Part shown: positions 1 through 6,090 of the stretch, one piece after another | How positions within the stretch are numbered: the first letter of the stretch is position 1 | How the letters are laid out: each line of letters starts with the position of its first letter | Origin: Anaerohabitans sp036788095 | Lineage (GTDB): Bacteria > Zhuqueibacterota > Zhuqueibacteria > Residuimicrobiales > Residuimicrobiaceae | Assembly: GCA_036788095.1 (NCBI GenBank) | Contig: DAIQOA010000156.1 | Location: forward strand, 1 to 10,441 | DNA: 10,441 bases | Direction: 5' to 3' | The notes under the pieces: generated by a model | What the model was told of the DNA's origin: nothing | Database searches by the model: none | What the model saw: the letters and a program-made list of their open reading frames with translations, nothing else | Program-made: the position numbers and the translations under genes

Positions 1-142
1 CCGGGGTTGAAGGACATCCGGGGCCGCTTTTTAACCACGACACCCGGGGTTGAAGGCTCCCGGGGCCTTTGTTCAACCCCTTCAACACCCGGGGCCACGT
101 AAACCGTGGCACCCGGGGTTGAAGGACACCCGGGGTTGAAGA
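1..142. repeat. CCCGGGG/TTGAAG repeat cluster upstream of the ABC transporter
   Basis: This gene-free stretch is made of CCCGGGG-TTGAAG units, some complete and some degenerate. A partial unit lies at 1-13, a decayed hairpin at about 16-56, a near-perfect type-A hairpin at 80-124 and a direct half-unit at 126-141. The same units recur around 5050-5436 and 6090-6653, so the family is dispersed in intergenic DNA. The left end is cut by the window edge. No ORF here looks real. Confidence 0.85.
80..124. repeat. Type-A hairpin repeat, variant inner stem
   Basis: This is a 45-nt imperfect palindrome. The left arm is 80-98 (CTTCAACACCCGGGGCCAC), the 7-nt loop is 99-105 and the right arm is 106-124. 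Relative to the other type-A copies, the inner stem reads GCCAC/GTGGC instead of GCCGC/GCGGC. One G-C pair has therefore been replaced by an A-T pair, with both sides changed together. The arms pair fully if one A in each arm is bulged (87 and 111). Confidence 0.8.
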
Positions 143-157
143 ATCGTAAAAACAAGG

Positions 158-186
158 TTGCAAAAGACAGAGGCAAGCGTTATTTT
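158..186 (+). promoter_or_regulatory. Candidate sigma70-type promoter for the ABC transporter
   Basis: TTGCAA (158-163) and TATTTT (181-186) are separated by 17 bases, and each matches four of six positions of the -35 and -10 consensus. They lie 30 bases upstream of the preferred ATG at 216 and just downstream of the repeat cluster. The match is weak and the lineage's promoter consensus is unknown, so this is only a candidate. Confidence 0.22.
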
Positions 187-215
187 ACTAGAACGGGATC
201 GTGAAAAGGGAAATA

Positions 216-2078
216 ATGGCCTTCAACAACGAAAAACTGCACATCGGCAAAGAGAATCTCCAGGCGCTGGTGCAGGCGGTCAAACTGGTGTGGAATTGCG
301 CGCCGGGCTGGGCCGTGCTGAACCTGTTCCTGCAGATCATCCAGGGAGTGCTTCCCCTCGCCAACCTCTTTCTCATCAAACTGATCATCGATGCCGTTAG
401 CCAAAAACCGGCATCCGTCGAATTCTCTCACAGCATCGGCGTCCTGGTGGCGGCTACCGCCGGCGTCACCCTGCTCATTCACTTGTGCTCCTCCCTGTCC
501 ACGCTGGTGCAGGAACAGTTATCCTGGGTGGTGAGCGATTATGTGAACAGCATCCTGCACAGCCAGTCCATATCCCTGGACCTGGCCTATTATGAGAACC
601 CCGCCTATTACGACACGCTGCATATGGCCCAACAGGAAGCGCCCTATCGGCCCAACCAGGTGGTGTCCACGCTGGCAAATCTGGTGCAAAACGGCATTCA
701 GATGGCCGCCATGGTGGCGCTGCTGACGCGCTTTCACTGGTCAGCCATTCTCTTTCTACTGCCCGTGGCTTTGCCGGGCATTCTGGTGAAAATAAAGTAC
801 TCGCGCAGACTGTTCGGCTTGCGGCGGGAGCAAAGCTCGCTGGAGAGAGAGTCCTCCTATTATGACTGGATGCTCATCAGCCAGTATTTTGCCAAAGAGG
901 TGCGGCTGTTCAACCTCGGACCGCTGTTCATCGAGCGCTATCGCGCTCTACGGAAAAGATGGCGGGCGGAACGGCTGGCGCTGACCAAAAAGCAGGTGGG
1001 CCGGGATTTTGCGGCCGAGTTTATTTCCACACTGGTGGTTTTCAGCGGACTGGCGATCGTGGCCTTTCGCGCGGCCGCAGGGGCCATCACTCTGGGCGAT
1101 CTGGTGATGTACTATCAGGCGTTCCAGCGCAGCCTGAGTTCGTTAAAAGCGTGGCTGTCGGATCTGGCGTCGATCTATGAAAACTCGCTATTCCTCTCCC
1201 ACTTTTTCGCTTTTCTGCGTTTAAAGCCGGGCATCGTTGCCCCGGCTCAGCCGAAAAGCGTGCCTCGCCCCCTGGTGCGCGGACTGCGGGTCGAAGGCGT
1301 TTCATTCAGCTATCCAAAGAGCGAACGCCAGGCGCTGACGGATATCGATCTGGAGATCCAAGCCGGCGAACACATCGCCATCGTCGGTGAGAACGGCTCG
1401 GGCAAAACCACGCTGATCAAGCTGCTTTGCCGGTTGTACGAACCGGACAGCGGCCGGATCACCCTGGACGGCATTCCGCTGACCGAATTTTCTCCGCAAG
1501 AGCTGCGGCGGAATTTCAGCGTGCTGCTGCAGGATTATGTGAACTATTTCATGACCGCACGGGAAAATATCTGGCTCGGCAACGTCGAGTTGCCGCTGCA
1601 GGACGAGAGAATCATTCAAGCGGCAAAAGAGTCAGGCGCCGACGAGGTGATCAAGCGTCTGCCCAAAGGCTATGAGACTCATCTTGGAAAATGGTTTGAA
1701 GAGGGGGAAGAACTGAGCGTGGGCGAGTGGCAAAAGCTGGCCATCAGCCGCGCGCTGATCCGCGATGCCGGCATCGTGATTCTGGATGAACCCACCAGTG
1801 CGCTGGACGCAGCCGCGGAGTATAAAATCTTTGAGCTGTTCCGCAAGCTGGCGGCGGACAAGACCGCCATCTTCATCAGCCACCGTCTGGCTTCGGCCCG
1901 CATCAGCGACCGTATCGTGGCCCTGCAGAAGGGCCGCATCATCGAACAGGGCTCCCATGAGGAACTGGTGCGCCGGGGAGGAGTCTATGCGCGGTTGTTT
2001 GAGCTGCAATCAAGGCAATATTCGGAACGCGATACACGTAACACGTCACACGATACACGGGGCACGAAACACGATTAA
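216..2078 (+). CDS. ABC transporter half-exporter (fused permease and ATPase)
   Basis: The protein has an N-terminal transmembrane domain (about residues 25-325, several hydrophobic segments) fused to an ABC ATPase (about 355-600). This is the layout of MsbA/LmrA-type exporters, which work as dimers in the inner membrane. Visible motifs are Walker A GENGSGKTT (391-399), Q-loop Q439, signature LSVGEWQ (500-506), Walker B ILDE (D524, E525), D-loop SALD and H-loop H556. The signature is LSVGE rather than LSGGQ, a variant I recall from peptide-exporter-like relatives. I prefer ATG 216 over the in-frame GTG at 201 because AAGGGA lies 4 bases upstream of it; GTG would add five residues. The last 15 residues are encoded by the CACGNNN heptad array and read as a 7-residue repeat (DTRNTSH, DTRGTKH, D), so the native C-terminus has been altered. 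The substrate cannot be told. The neighbour downstream is convergent. Confidence 0.93.
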   Translation: MAFNNEKLHIGKENLQALVQAVKLVWNCAPGWAVLNLFLQIIQGVLPLANLFLIKLIIDAVSQKPASVEFSHSIGVLVAATAGVTLLIHLCSSLSTLVQEQLSWVVSDYVNSILHSQSISLDLAYYENPAYYDTLHMAQQEAPYRPNQVVSTLANLVQNGIQMAAMVALLTRFHWSAILFLLPVALPGILVKIKYSRRLFGLRREQSSLERESSYYDWMLISQYFAKEVRLFNLGPLFIERYRALRKRWRAERLALTKKQVGRDFAAEFISTLVVFSGLAIVAFRAAAGAITLGDLVMYYQAFQRSLSSLKAWLSDLASIYENSLFLSHFFAFLRLKPGIVAPAQPKSVPRPLVRGLRVEGVSFSYPKSERQALTDIDLEIQAGEHIAIVGENGSGKTTLIKLLCRLYEPDSGRITLDGIPLTEFSPQELRRNFSVLLQDYVNYFMTARENIWLGNVELPLQDERIIQAAKESGADEVIKRLPKGYETHLGKWFEEGEELSVGEWQKLAISRALIRDAGIVILDEPTSALDAAAEYKIFELFRKLAADKTAIFISHRLASARISDRIVALQKGRIIEQGSHEELVRRGGVYARLFELQSRQYSERDTRNTSHDTRGTKHD

Positions 2079-2125
2079 CGAGACACGTTACACGAAACAC
2101 GATACACGTGACACGATACACGTTC
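2028..2125 (+). repeat. Heptad tandem repeat array CACGNNN, left arm
   Basis: CACG (once AACG, once CGCG) recurs every 7 bases at 2028, 2035, 2042 and so on to 2119, giving 14 consecutive units with no slip in phase. The three variable bases end in A in 10 of the 13 units from 2035. The array overlaps the last codons of the ABC transporter, supplies its TAA stop (2076-2078) and continues into the intergenic space. It forms an inverted repeat with the array at 2169-2235; CACGATACACG at 2112-2122 is perfectly complementary to 2169-2179. Confidence 0.9.
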
Positions 2126-2168
2126 CCCGCACCCCACATAGAGGATCAAGTAATTATTTTCGCTTTTT
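2126..2168. other. Spacer between the two heptad arrays
   Basis: This 43-base unique segment would be the loop if the flanking inverted arrays paired. I see no ORF, RNA gene or classical terminator in it. A short T-run (2164-2168) lies next to the right array. Confidence 0.4.
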
Positions 2169-2235
2169 CGTGTATCGTGAATCGTTTCTCGTGAACCGTC
2201 TTTTCCGTGAATCGTGTCTCGTGCATCGTCTTTTC
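2169..2235 (-). repeat. Heptad tandem repeat array, right arm (inverted)
   Basis: CGTG or a one-base variant occurs at 2169, 2176, 2183, 2190, 2197, 2206, 2213, 2220 and 2227. On the minus strand this is CACGNNN running away from the MFS stop codon. The single 9-base step at 2197-2206 is explained by a 30-bp tandem duplication (2176-2205 against 2206-2235, three mismatches) whose units end in CGTCTTTTC. The last unit overlaps the TGA stop of the MFS gene (2234-2236). Both convergent genes therefore end in an array of the same repeat in the same orientation relative to transcription. Confidence 0.88.
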
Positions 2236-3466
2236 ATTCCGGCAATTGTTGACCCTTGGTCTCGGGCATGAACCAGATCACCGCCAGGCCGACGAGATAG
2301 ACGCTGGCCATCAGGGCGCCGGCCTTGGCAAAGGAGCCATGAAAAACCTTGACCAGCTGTCCGGTGCCGGCCACCACCATAATCGCGGCGATGATGCGGC
2401 CAAAGTTAAAGGTGATGCCTTCACCCGTGGCGCGAATGCGCGTGGGAAAAAGCTCCGGCAGATACAACGGCAGCCAGCCGAAAAACGCGGTGACGAACAC
2501 GCCGGAAAAGGCGGCCATGAGCAAAAGACCCATGCCATAGCTGTCGAACAGTCCGTACAGCGCAGCGACGGTGATAAAGCTGGTGATGCAATAGAACGCA
2601 TAGGACCAGCGCCTGCCGACCCATTCCGCCATCAATCCGCCGAGCAGCGCGCCGATGATCTGACCAAAGGCCATGTACATCTGCACGGTGGCCCGCTGCG
2701 GCGCGGCATCTCCGCCCACCAGAGTGTTCACCCAAGAGGGAATCCATTGAAACACCCCCCAGGTACCGACGATCACCACCGAAGAAACGATGCAGCCGAG
2801 GATGGTGCGTCTGCGCAGGGGCGGTCGCCAGAGCTGTTTGAGATCCGGTTTCTCGCCGCGCGCTTTGGCCTGTTGCCATTTTTCGGGTTCTTTCACCATG
2901 ATACGGATCAGAAACGCCAGCACCGCCGGCGCCAGTCCGATGAGCAGCAGCGGCCGCCAGCCCCAAGCGCCGGCGATCAATCCGATGAAGGAGCTGACGA
3001 GAAAGCCCACATTGGCGGCAGCGCCGAGCACGCCGGCCAGTAGCGGCCGTTTGGAATCAGGCCAGGTCTCCATGACCAGCGCCACGCCCAGTCCCCATTC
3101 GCCGCCCAGGCCCATGGCGCCGAGAAAGCGGCAGGCGCCGAATTGCCATACGTTGGTGGCAATGGCGGAGAGCGCGGTGAATATGCTGTAGGTGATCACG
3201 GTGAGGATCATGGTTTTAACGCGGCCGATCTTGTCGCCCAGTCGGCCGAAAATGAAACCGCCCACCGAAGCGCCGAGAAGAAACAGGGCGAACATGATGC
3301 CGACGTAGGGTCCGATGACCGCATTGTCCTGCGTGTTCAACAGCTCTTTCAGCGCCGGCATGGCGATGAGGGAGTACAGCCCCATCTCCATGCCGTCGAA
3401 CAACCACCCCAGCCAGGCAACTGACAAGTTCAACCATAATGCTTTTTTACCGATGCTTGTGTCCAT
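2234..3466 (-). CDS. MFS transporter, sugar/organic acid:H+ symporter-like (NanT/AAHS/MHS type)
   Basis: This 410-residue, very hydrophobic protein has about 12 transmembrane segments, the usual size for the major facilitator superfamily. Motif A between TM2 and TM3 is GRLGDKIGR (74-82). TM1 carries an acidic D24-G-x-E27 cluster. TM4-5 has RFLGAMGLGGEWG followed by a conserved E133 and R140. The second half has LPELFPTRIRATGEG (336-350) and a C-terminal PETKG (401-405). These features point to the sugar/sialate/aromatic acid:proton symporter branch, which imports a solute with protons across the inner membrane; the substrate cannot be read. It lies 55 bases downstream of the DedA-like gene and is probably the last gene of the cdsA operon. 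The ribosome binding site is weak (GAGAAAG about 8 bases upstream). Its stop codon overlaps the heptad array. Confidence 0.9.
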   Translation of the reverse strand: MDTSIGKKALWLNLSVAWLGWLFDGMEMGLYSLIAMPALKELLNTQDNAVIGPYVGIMFALFLLGASVGGFIFGRLGDKIGRVKTMILTVITYSIFTALSAIATNVWQFGACRFLGAMGLGGEWGLGVALVMETWPDSKRPLLAGVLGAAANVGFLVSSFIGLIAGAWGWRPLLLIGLAPAVLAFLIRIMVKEPEKWQQAKARGEKPDLKQLWRPPLRRRTILGCIVSSVVIVGTWGVFQWIPSWVNTLVGGDAAPQRATVQMYMAFGQIIGALLGGLMAEWVGRRWSYAFYCITSFITVAALYGLFDSYGMGLLLMAAFSGVFVTAFFGWLPLYLPELFPTRIRATGEGITFNFGRIIAAIMVVAGTGQLVKVFHGSFAKAGALMASVYLVGLAVIWFMPETKGQQLPE

Positions 3467-3521
3467 TCCGTCACTTTCTCGTTTGAAATGCGTCGTCAGC
3501 CGGTTGCTGCGACCGGCGGTA

Positions 3522-4160
3522 TTATTTTTTCAGCAGGGATGCCGCCAATTTGACCAGGGCAGGCAACATGGAGACCAAGACGATGCCGAAAACCACCATC
3601 ATGAAATTATTTTTCACAAAAGGAATGTTGCCGAAAAAAAAGCCTGCCAGCAGATAGCTGCTCACCCAGGCGCAGCAACCCACCAGACTGTAGGAGACAT
3701 AGGGGGTGAACTCCATTCTGCTGATGCCGGCCGCCAGAGGCACAAAGCTGCGAATGAGCGGTAAAAATCGGGCGAGGATAACCGCGGTACGGCCATAGCG
3801 GTCAAAAAAGCGATGCGCGGCAGTCAGATGATCCGTGGAGAAAAAACGGATATTTTTTCTTTTCTCCAAAAACGGACTGAGAAACCAGCCGATCTGATAG
3901 CAGGAGATGTTGCCGAGAAAAGCCGCGACGCAGAGCAGCGGCAGCATCACCGGCAGATGCAGCGTGCCGCGGGCGGAAAGAGCGCCCATGGCAAAAAGCA
4001 ACGAATCGCCGGGCAGAAATCCGGTGACCACCAGTCCCACTTCGGCGAAAATGACAAACGCCGCCAGTCCATAGGTGGCCCAGCCGAAGCGGGGAATGAG
4101 GACGTCCAGGTATTGGTCGAAATGGAGGAAAAGCTGCCAGAGGTTTTGCAGAGTGTCCAT
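3522..4160 (-). CDS. DedA family membrane protein (SNARE-associated/VTT domain)
   Basis: This 212-residue polytopic membrane protein has the DedA family signatures: an acidic E40 followed by GFLPGD (47-52), and RFLPLIRSFVPLAAGIS (131-147) with the two conserved arginines R131 and R137 and prolines P134 and P141. DedA proteins are inner-membrane proteins linked to proton motive force, envelope stress and, for some, phospholipid or undecaprenyl-phosphate flipping. The usual 'GD..Y..GR' block reads GNISCYQIGW (83-92), so the Asp and Arg commonly found there appear to be Asn and Trp; I judge this from memory of the family. The start lies 13 bases after the cdsA stop, so the two are probably co-transcribed, and a lipid role would fit that neighbour. 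No clear Shine-Dalgarno precedes the ATG. The exact function is unknown. Confidence 0.92.
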   Translation of the reverse strand: MDTLQNLWQLFLHFDQYLDVLIPRFGWATYGLAAFVIFAEVGLVVTGFLPGDSLLFAMGALSARGTLHLPVMLPLLCVAAFLGNISCYQIGWFLSPFLEKRKNIRFFSTDHLTAAHRFFDRYGRTAVILARFLPLIRSFVPLAAGISRMEFTPYVSYSLVGCCAWVSSYLLAGFFFGNIPFVKNNFMMVVFGIVLVSMLPALVKLAASLLKK

Positions 4161-4173
4161 GGTCTTGACGGGC

Positions 4174-5001
4174 TTAGAATGCGCAAAACTTGAGGTACAG
4201 GTAGACGACGGGTGCGGACAGCGTCAGGCTGTCGAACCGGTCGAGAATGCCGCCGTGCTCTGGAATCAGCCGGGAGGAATCCTTGACTCCGGCGTCGCGT
4301 TTGAGCATGGATTCAAAGAGATCGCCGTACTGGCCGATTGAGCCGGCGATGGCGCCGATGACCAGCGCATCCTGCAGACGCAGACCGATGATAAAAGTTT
4401 GATGACAGATCCAGGCGGTGATCAACGCAAAGATGAAACCGGCGGCGGTGCCTTCGATGGACTTGTTCGGACTGATGCGGGGTATGAGCTTGTGTTTGCC
4501 GAAATAGGAGCCAAAAATATAGGCCGCGGTATCGCAGACCCAGATGCACAGGATCAGCATTACAATCCAGCGGCCGGCCGGCGCATAGTCCAGACCGTAA
4601 CGAGCGCCCATCTCACGGATCAGGATGAAAGAACCGAGGCCGGCGCCGTAAAAGACCGGCGCGAACAGCGAGGCCGACATATTGAGCAACGGCGAGCCGT
4701 TTTTACGGTACATTTCATAGAAAAACATCACGATGGCGCCGGCCAGGACAATGGGAAAAAAGCCGAATTCACCGTGAAAATAAAAGCAGAGAATCAGGGC
4801 GATAACGGTGAGCAGTCCGGGCGCATATTGCCCCAGGCCGCCTTTTTTAGCGGCCAAAAGATAGAACTCGTAAACCGAGCCGAAAGCCACCAGGGCGATG
4901 AACAGCAGCCAGTACCAGGAGCCGGCCAGAGCGGTGAGTATGATCAGCGGCCCAAAGATGACGGCGACCAGGGAGCGAATGGCGAAAGAGCGATAGTTCA
5001 A
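4174..5001 (-). CDS. cdsA: Phosphatidate cytidylyltransferase (CDP-diglyceride synthase)
   Basis: CdsA converts phosphatidic acid and CTP to CDP-diacylglycerol and pyrophosphate in the inner membrane, the branch point of phospholipid synthesis. The 275-residue protein is hydrophobic throughout and carries the full family signature at the C-terminal side: S231-M-L-K-R ... K240-D-S ... P247-E-H-G-G-I-L-D-R255. It also has CDTAAYIFG (156-164), SPNKSIEG (177-184) and GDLFES (226-231), which line the metal and nucleotide site in characterised enzymes. The start is TTG (5001-4999), supported by a strong GGAGG four bases upstream and by the absence of a better in-frame start. It is the first gene of a probable cdsA-dedA-MFS operon. 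The usual partners uppS, dxr and rseP are not next to it; repeats lie upstream instead. Confidence 0.96.
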   Translation of the reverse strand: MNYRSFAIRSLVAVIFGPLIILTALAGSWYWLLFIALVAFGSVYEFYLLAAKKGGLGQYAPGLLTVIALILCFYFHGEFGFFPIVLAGAIVMFFYEMYRKNGSPLLNMSASLFAPVFYGAGLGSFILIREMGARYGLDYAPAGRWIVMLILCIWVCDTAAYIFGSYFGKHKLIPRISPNKSIEGTAAGFIFALITAWICHQTFIIGLRLQDALVIGAIAGSIGQYGDLFESMLKRDAGVKDSSRLIPEHGGILDRFDSLTLSAPVVYLYLKFCAF

Positions 5002-5005
5002 ACAG

Positions 5006-5010
5006 CCTCC
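5006..5010 (-). promoter_or_regulatory. Ribosome binding site of cdsA (GGAGG)
   Basis: GGAGG on the minus strand lies four bases before the TTG at 5001-4999. It is the strongest Shine-Dalgarno seen in the window and decides in favour of the unusual TTG start. Confidence 0.7.
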
Positions 5011-5050
5011 GAAAGGGTTTAGTGTTTTTACGTGTTGCTGCAGACCCCTT

Positions 5051-5092
5051 CTTCAACACCCGGGGCCGCATAGTTCGCGGCACCCGGGGTTG
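5051..5092. repeat. Type-A hairpin repeat
   Basis: The left arm is CTTCAACACCCGGGGCCGC (5051-5069), the 7-nt loop is ATAGTTC (5070-5076) and the right arm starts GCGGCACCCGGGGTTG (5077-5092). The right arm then diverges from the usual GAAG ending. It lies only about 50 bases upstream of the cdsA start codon. Confidence 0.8.
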
Positions 5093-5096
5093 GCTA

Positions 5097-5125
5097 AGAC
5101 CCTGGTTGTTGCCGCGGTTTTTGCG
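5097..5125. repeat. Truncated type-B repeat
   Basis: GACCCTGGTTGTTGCCGC matches the left arm of type B with one change. It is followed by a loop-like T-run and only GCGC of the right arm, so the element is cut or decayed. Confidence 0.6.
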
Positions 5126-5130
5126 CTATC

Positions 5131-5180
5131 CAGACCCCGGTTGTTGCCGCGTACTTGGCGGCAACACCGGGTGTCGCTGT
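5131..5180. repeat. Type-B hairpin repeat
   Basis: The left arm CCCGGTTGTTGCCGC (5136-5150) pairs with GCGGCAACACCGGG (5158-5171) around a 7-nt loop GTACTTG, with one T bulged in the left arm. The stem extends outward through GAC/GTC after another bulge. The loop differs from GCTTTTT in the other copies while the stem is conserved. Confidence 0.8.
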
Positions 5181-5216
5181 GAAACTAAATGCAACAACAG
5201 GGCCTTTTTTCAAAAC

Positions 5217-5261
5217 CCTCAACACCCGGGGCCGCATAGTTCGCGGCACCCGGGGTTGAAG
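5217..5261. repeat. Type-A hairpin repeat
   Basis: This 45-nt element has the canonical inner stem GCCGC/GCGGC and loop ATAGTTC. The left arm begins CCTCAAC, which costs one outer base pair. It is the A half of the first 154-bp B-spacer-A unit. Confidence 0.8.
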
Positions 5262-5283
5262 AGCACCCGGGGTCGAAGGGCGC

Positions 5284-5334
5284 GCAGACCCCGGTTGTTG
5301 CCGCGCTTTTTGCGGCAACACCGGGTGTCGCTGT
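5284..5334. repeat. Type-B hairpin repeat
   Basis: This 51-nt copy runs from GCAGAC to CGCTGT, with left arm CCCGGTTGTTGCCGC, loop GCTTTTT and right arm GCGGCAACACCGGG. It is identical over its length to the copy at 6216-6266 on the other side of the transposase gene. Confidence 0.82.
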
Positions 5335-5370
5335 AAAGTTTCATTCAACAACCGGGCCTTTTTTCAAAAC

Positions 5371-5415
5371 CCTCAACACCCGGGGCCGCATAGTTCGCGG
5401 CACCCGGGGTTGAAG
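5371..5415. repeat. Type-A hairpin repeat next to the RAYT 3' end
   Basis: This canonical 45-nt type-A copy (left arm beginning CCTCAAC, loop ATAGTTC) is the A half of the second 154-bp unit. It is followed by half-unit ACACCCGGGGTTG and then by the end of the transposase gene, 30 bases away. Confidence 0.8.
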
Positions 5416-5445
5416 GACACCCGGGGTTGTTTTGGGTTAAAGGAC

Positions 5446-6015
5446 TCAATCCTTAAAGATATAATTATCTAATCCTTTATTATCATATCTATTTTTCAAG
5501 AACTCTTCATAAGTAGCGTGATCGGAAAAATGATCAGTGAAAAATTCAGGATCCCATAGTTTTCCATTCCGTTTGCCTGCAAATTCAAGATAATTTGAAA
5601 AAGGCCATTTTTCAATATTTTTTACTAATCCGGCTTCGATCGGATTTAAATGAATGTAACCGCAAAGATGGATCAGATAATCGGAATTATCCACTAACCG
5701 GCTTTGAAAACGATTGGCAAAAAACCTGCCCTGATGCTTTTGCGAAGTGTTGATGGTTTTTAGGTAAATATCAAACAGATAACTCATCTTTTTCGAAAAC
5801 AGCTTCCCATCAATCATCTTTAGCAAATAATGATAATGAGTCGGCATCAAACAATAGGCTTCTAAACGACAACAAGAGGTAAAATCAACCTCTTGCCAAA
5901 GCTGCAGATAGAGGAAAAAATCGTGGTTAGAATAGAATAACTTTGCTCCTTCGACCACTTTGTTGTAAATATGATAATAGCATTCAGGCAGCAATGGAGT
6001 TGATCGAGGGGGCAT
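5446..6015 (-). CDS. REP-associated tyrosine transposase (RAYT), Y1_Tnp/IS200-like HUH enzyme
   Basis: This 189-residue single-domain HUH nuclease of the Y1 transposase superfamily matches the RAYT branch. The HUH metal site is H60-Y61-H62 in LMPTHYHYLL. The likely catalytic tyrosine is Y120 in GYIHLNPIEAGLV, the hallmark block of RAYTs. Supporting motifs are YYHIYNKVVEGAKLF near the N-terminus, QGRFFANRFQSRLV (95-108) and WPFSNY (137-142). All key residues are intact, so it could be active. RAYTs cut and move single-stranded REP hairpins and are usually single-copy, non-IS genes; the many hairpins around this one fit that. It starts with ATG and has AGGAG six bases upstream. A hand count over 5461-5700 gives 32.5% GC, far below its neighbours, which suggests acquisition by transfer. 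No TnpB or IS ends are present, so an IS200/IS605 insertion is less likely. Confidence 0.9.
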   Translation of the reverse strand: MPPRSTPLLPECYYHIYNKVVEGAKLFYSNHDFFLYLQLWQEVDFTSCCRLEAYCLMPTHYHYLLKMIDGKLFSKKMSYLFDIYLKTINTSQKHQGRFFANRFQSRLVDNSDYLIHLCGYIHLNPIEAGLVKNIEKWPFSNYLEFAGKRNGKLWDPEFFTDHFSDHATYEEFLKNRYDNKGLDNYIFKD

Positions 6016-6021
6016 GACAAA

Positions 6022-6026
6022 CTCCT
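6022..6026 (-). promoter_or_regulatory. Ribosome binding site of the RAYT gene
   Basis: AGGAG on the minus strand lies six bases before the ATG at 6015-6013. It supports that start and suggests the gene is translated rather than relic. Confidence 0.65.
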
Positions 6027-6029
6027 ACA

Positions 6030-6082
6030 TTTTTTAGCAACACCTGGACCTTATAACCCATTCAGCCCCGGGTGTCGCTGTG
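6030..6082. repeat. Decayed or interrupted type-B repeat abutting the RAYT 5' end
   Basis: TTTTTAGCAACACC (6031-6044) resembles the loop and right arm of type B (TTTTTGCGGCAACACC). The usual tail CCGGGTGTCGCTGT follows at 6068-6081, after about 20 extra bases. The left arm is missing where the transposase leader begins. Confidence 0.5.
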
Positions 6083-6090
6083 ATCAATCT

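Larger units (their letters stand above)
5039..5440. repeat. BIME-like cluster of type-A and type-B hairpins, 3' side of the RAYT gene
   Basis: This gene-free region between cdsA and the RAYT gene is almost entirely repeats. In order it holds a type-B remnant (GCAGACCCC at 5039-5047), A (5051-5092), a truncated B (5097-5125), B (5131-5180), A (5217-5261), B (5284-5334), A (5371-5415) and a half-unit (5416-5436). The block B-spacer-A recurs with a period of exactly 154 bases (5131 to 5285 and 5217 to 5371). ORFs predicted here on either strand are translations of the repeats. Any cdsA promoter must lie within or beyond these elements. Confidence 0.9.

Noticed and set aside
2207..3043. Long plus-strand ORF (278 codons) opposite the MFS gene
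   Set aside because: It lies antisense to a protein with clear MFS motifs. Its translation is His/Gly/Arg-rich without any family signature, as expected for a shadow frame in GC-rich DNA.
4399..5022. 207-codon plus-strand ORF opposite cdsA
   Set aside because: It is antisense to an intact CdsA with its full signature. The translation is hydrophilic and unlike any family I recognise.
5022..5351. ORFs of 85-104 codons on both strands in the repeat cluster
   Set aside because: They are translations of the A and B hairpin repeats. Their peptides repeat because the DNA repeats, and they lack ribosome sites.
5351..5366. Terminator in the B-A spacer (GGGCC followed by T-run)
   Set aside because: No stable stem directly precedes the T-run. 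The T-run is simply part of the conserved spacer.
5440..5454. Intrinsic terminator at the 3' end of the RAYT gene
   Set aside because: AAGGA/TCCTT gives only a 5-bp AT-rich stem and no T-run follows on the minus strand.
5446..6015. Ordinary IS200/IS605 insertion sequence
   Set aside because: The YIHLNPIEAGLV block and WPFSNY motif point to RAYT. No tnpB and no single pair of IS ends were seen; the hairpins around it are multi-copy.
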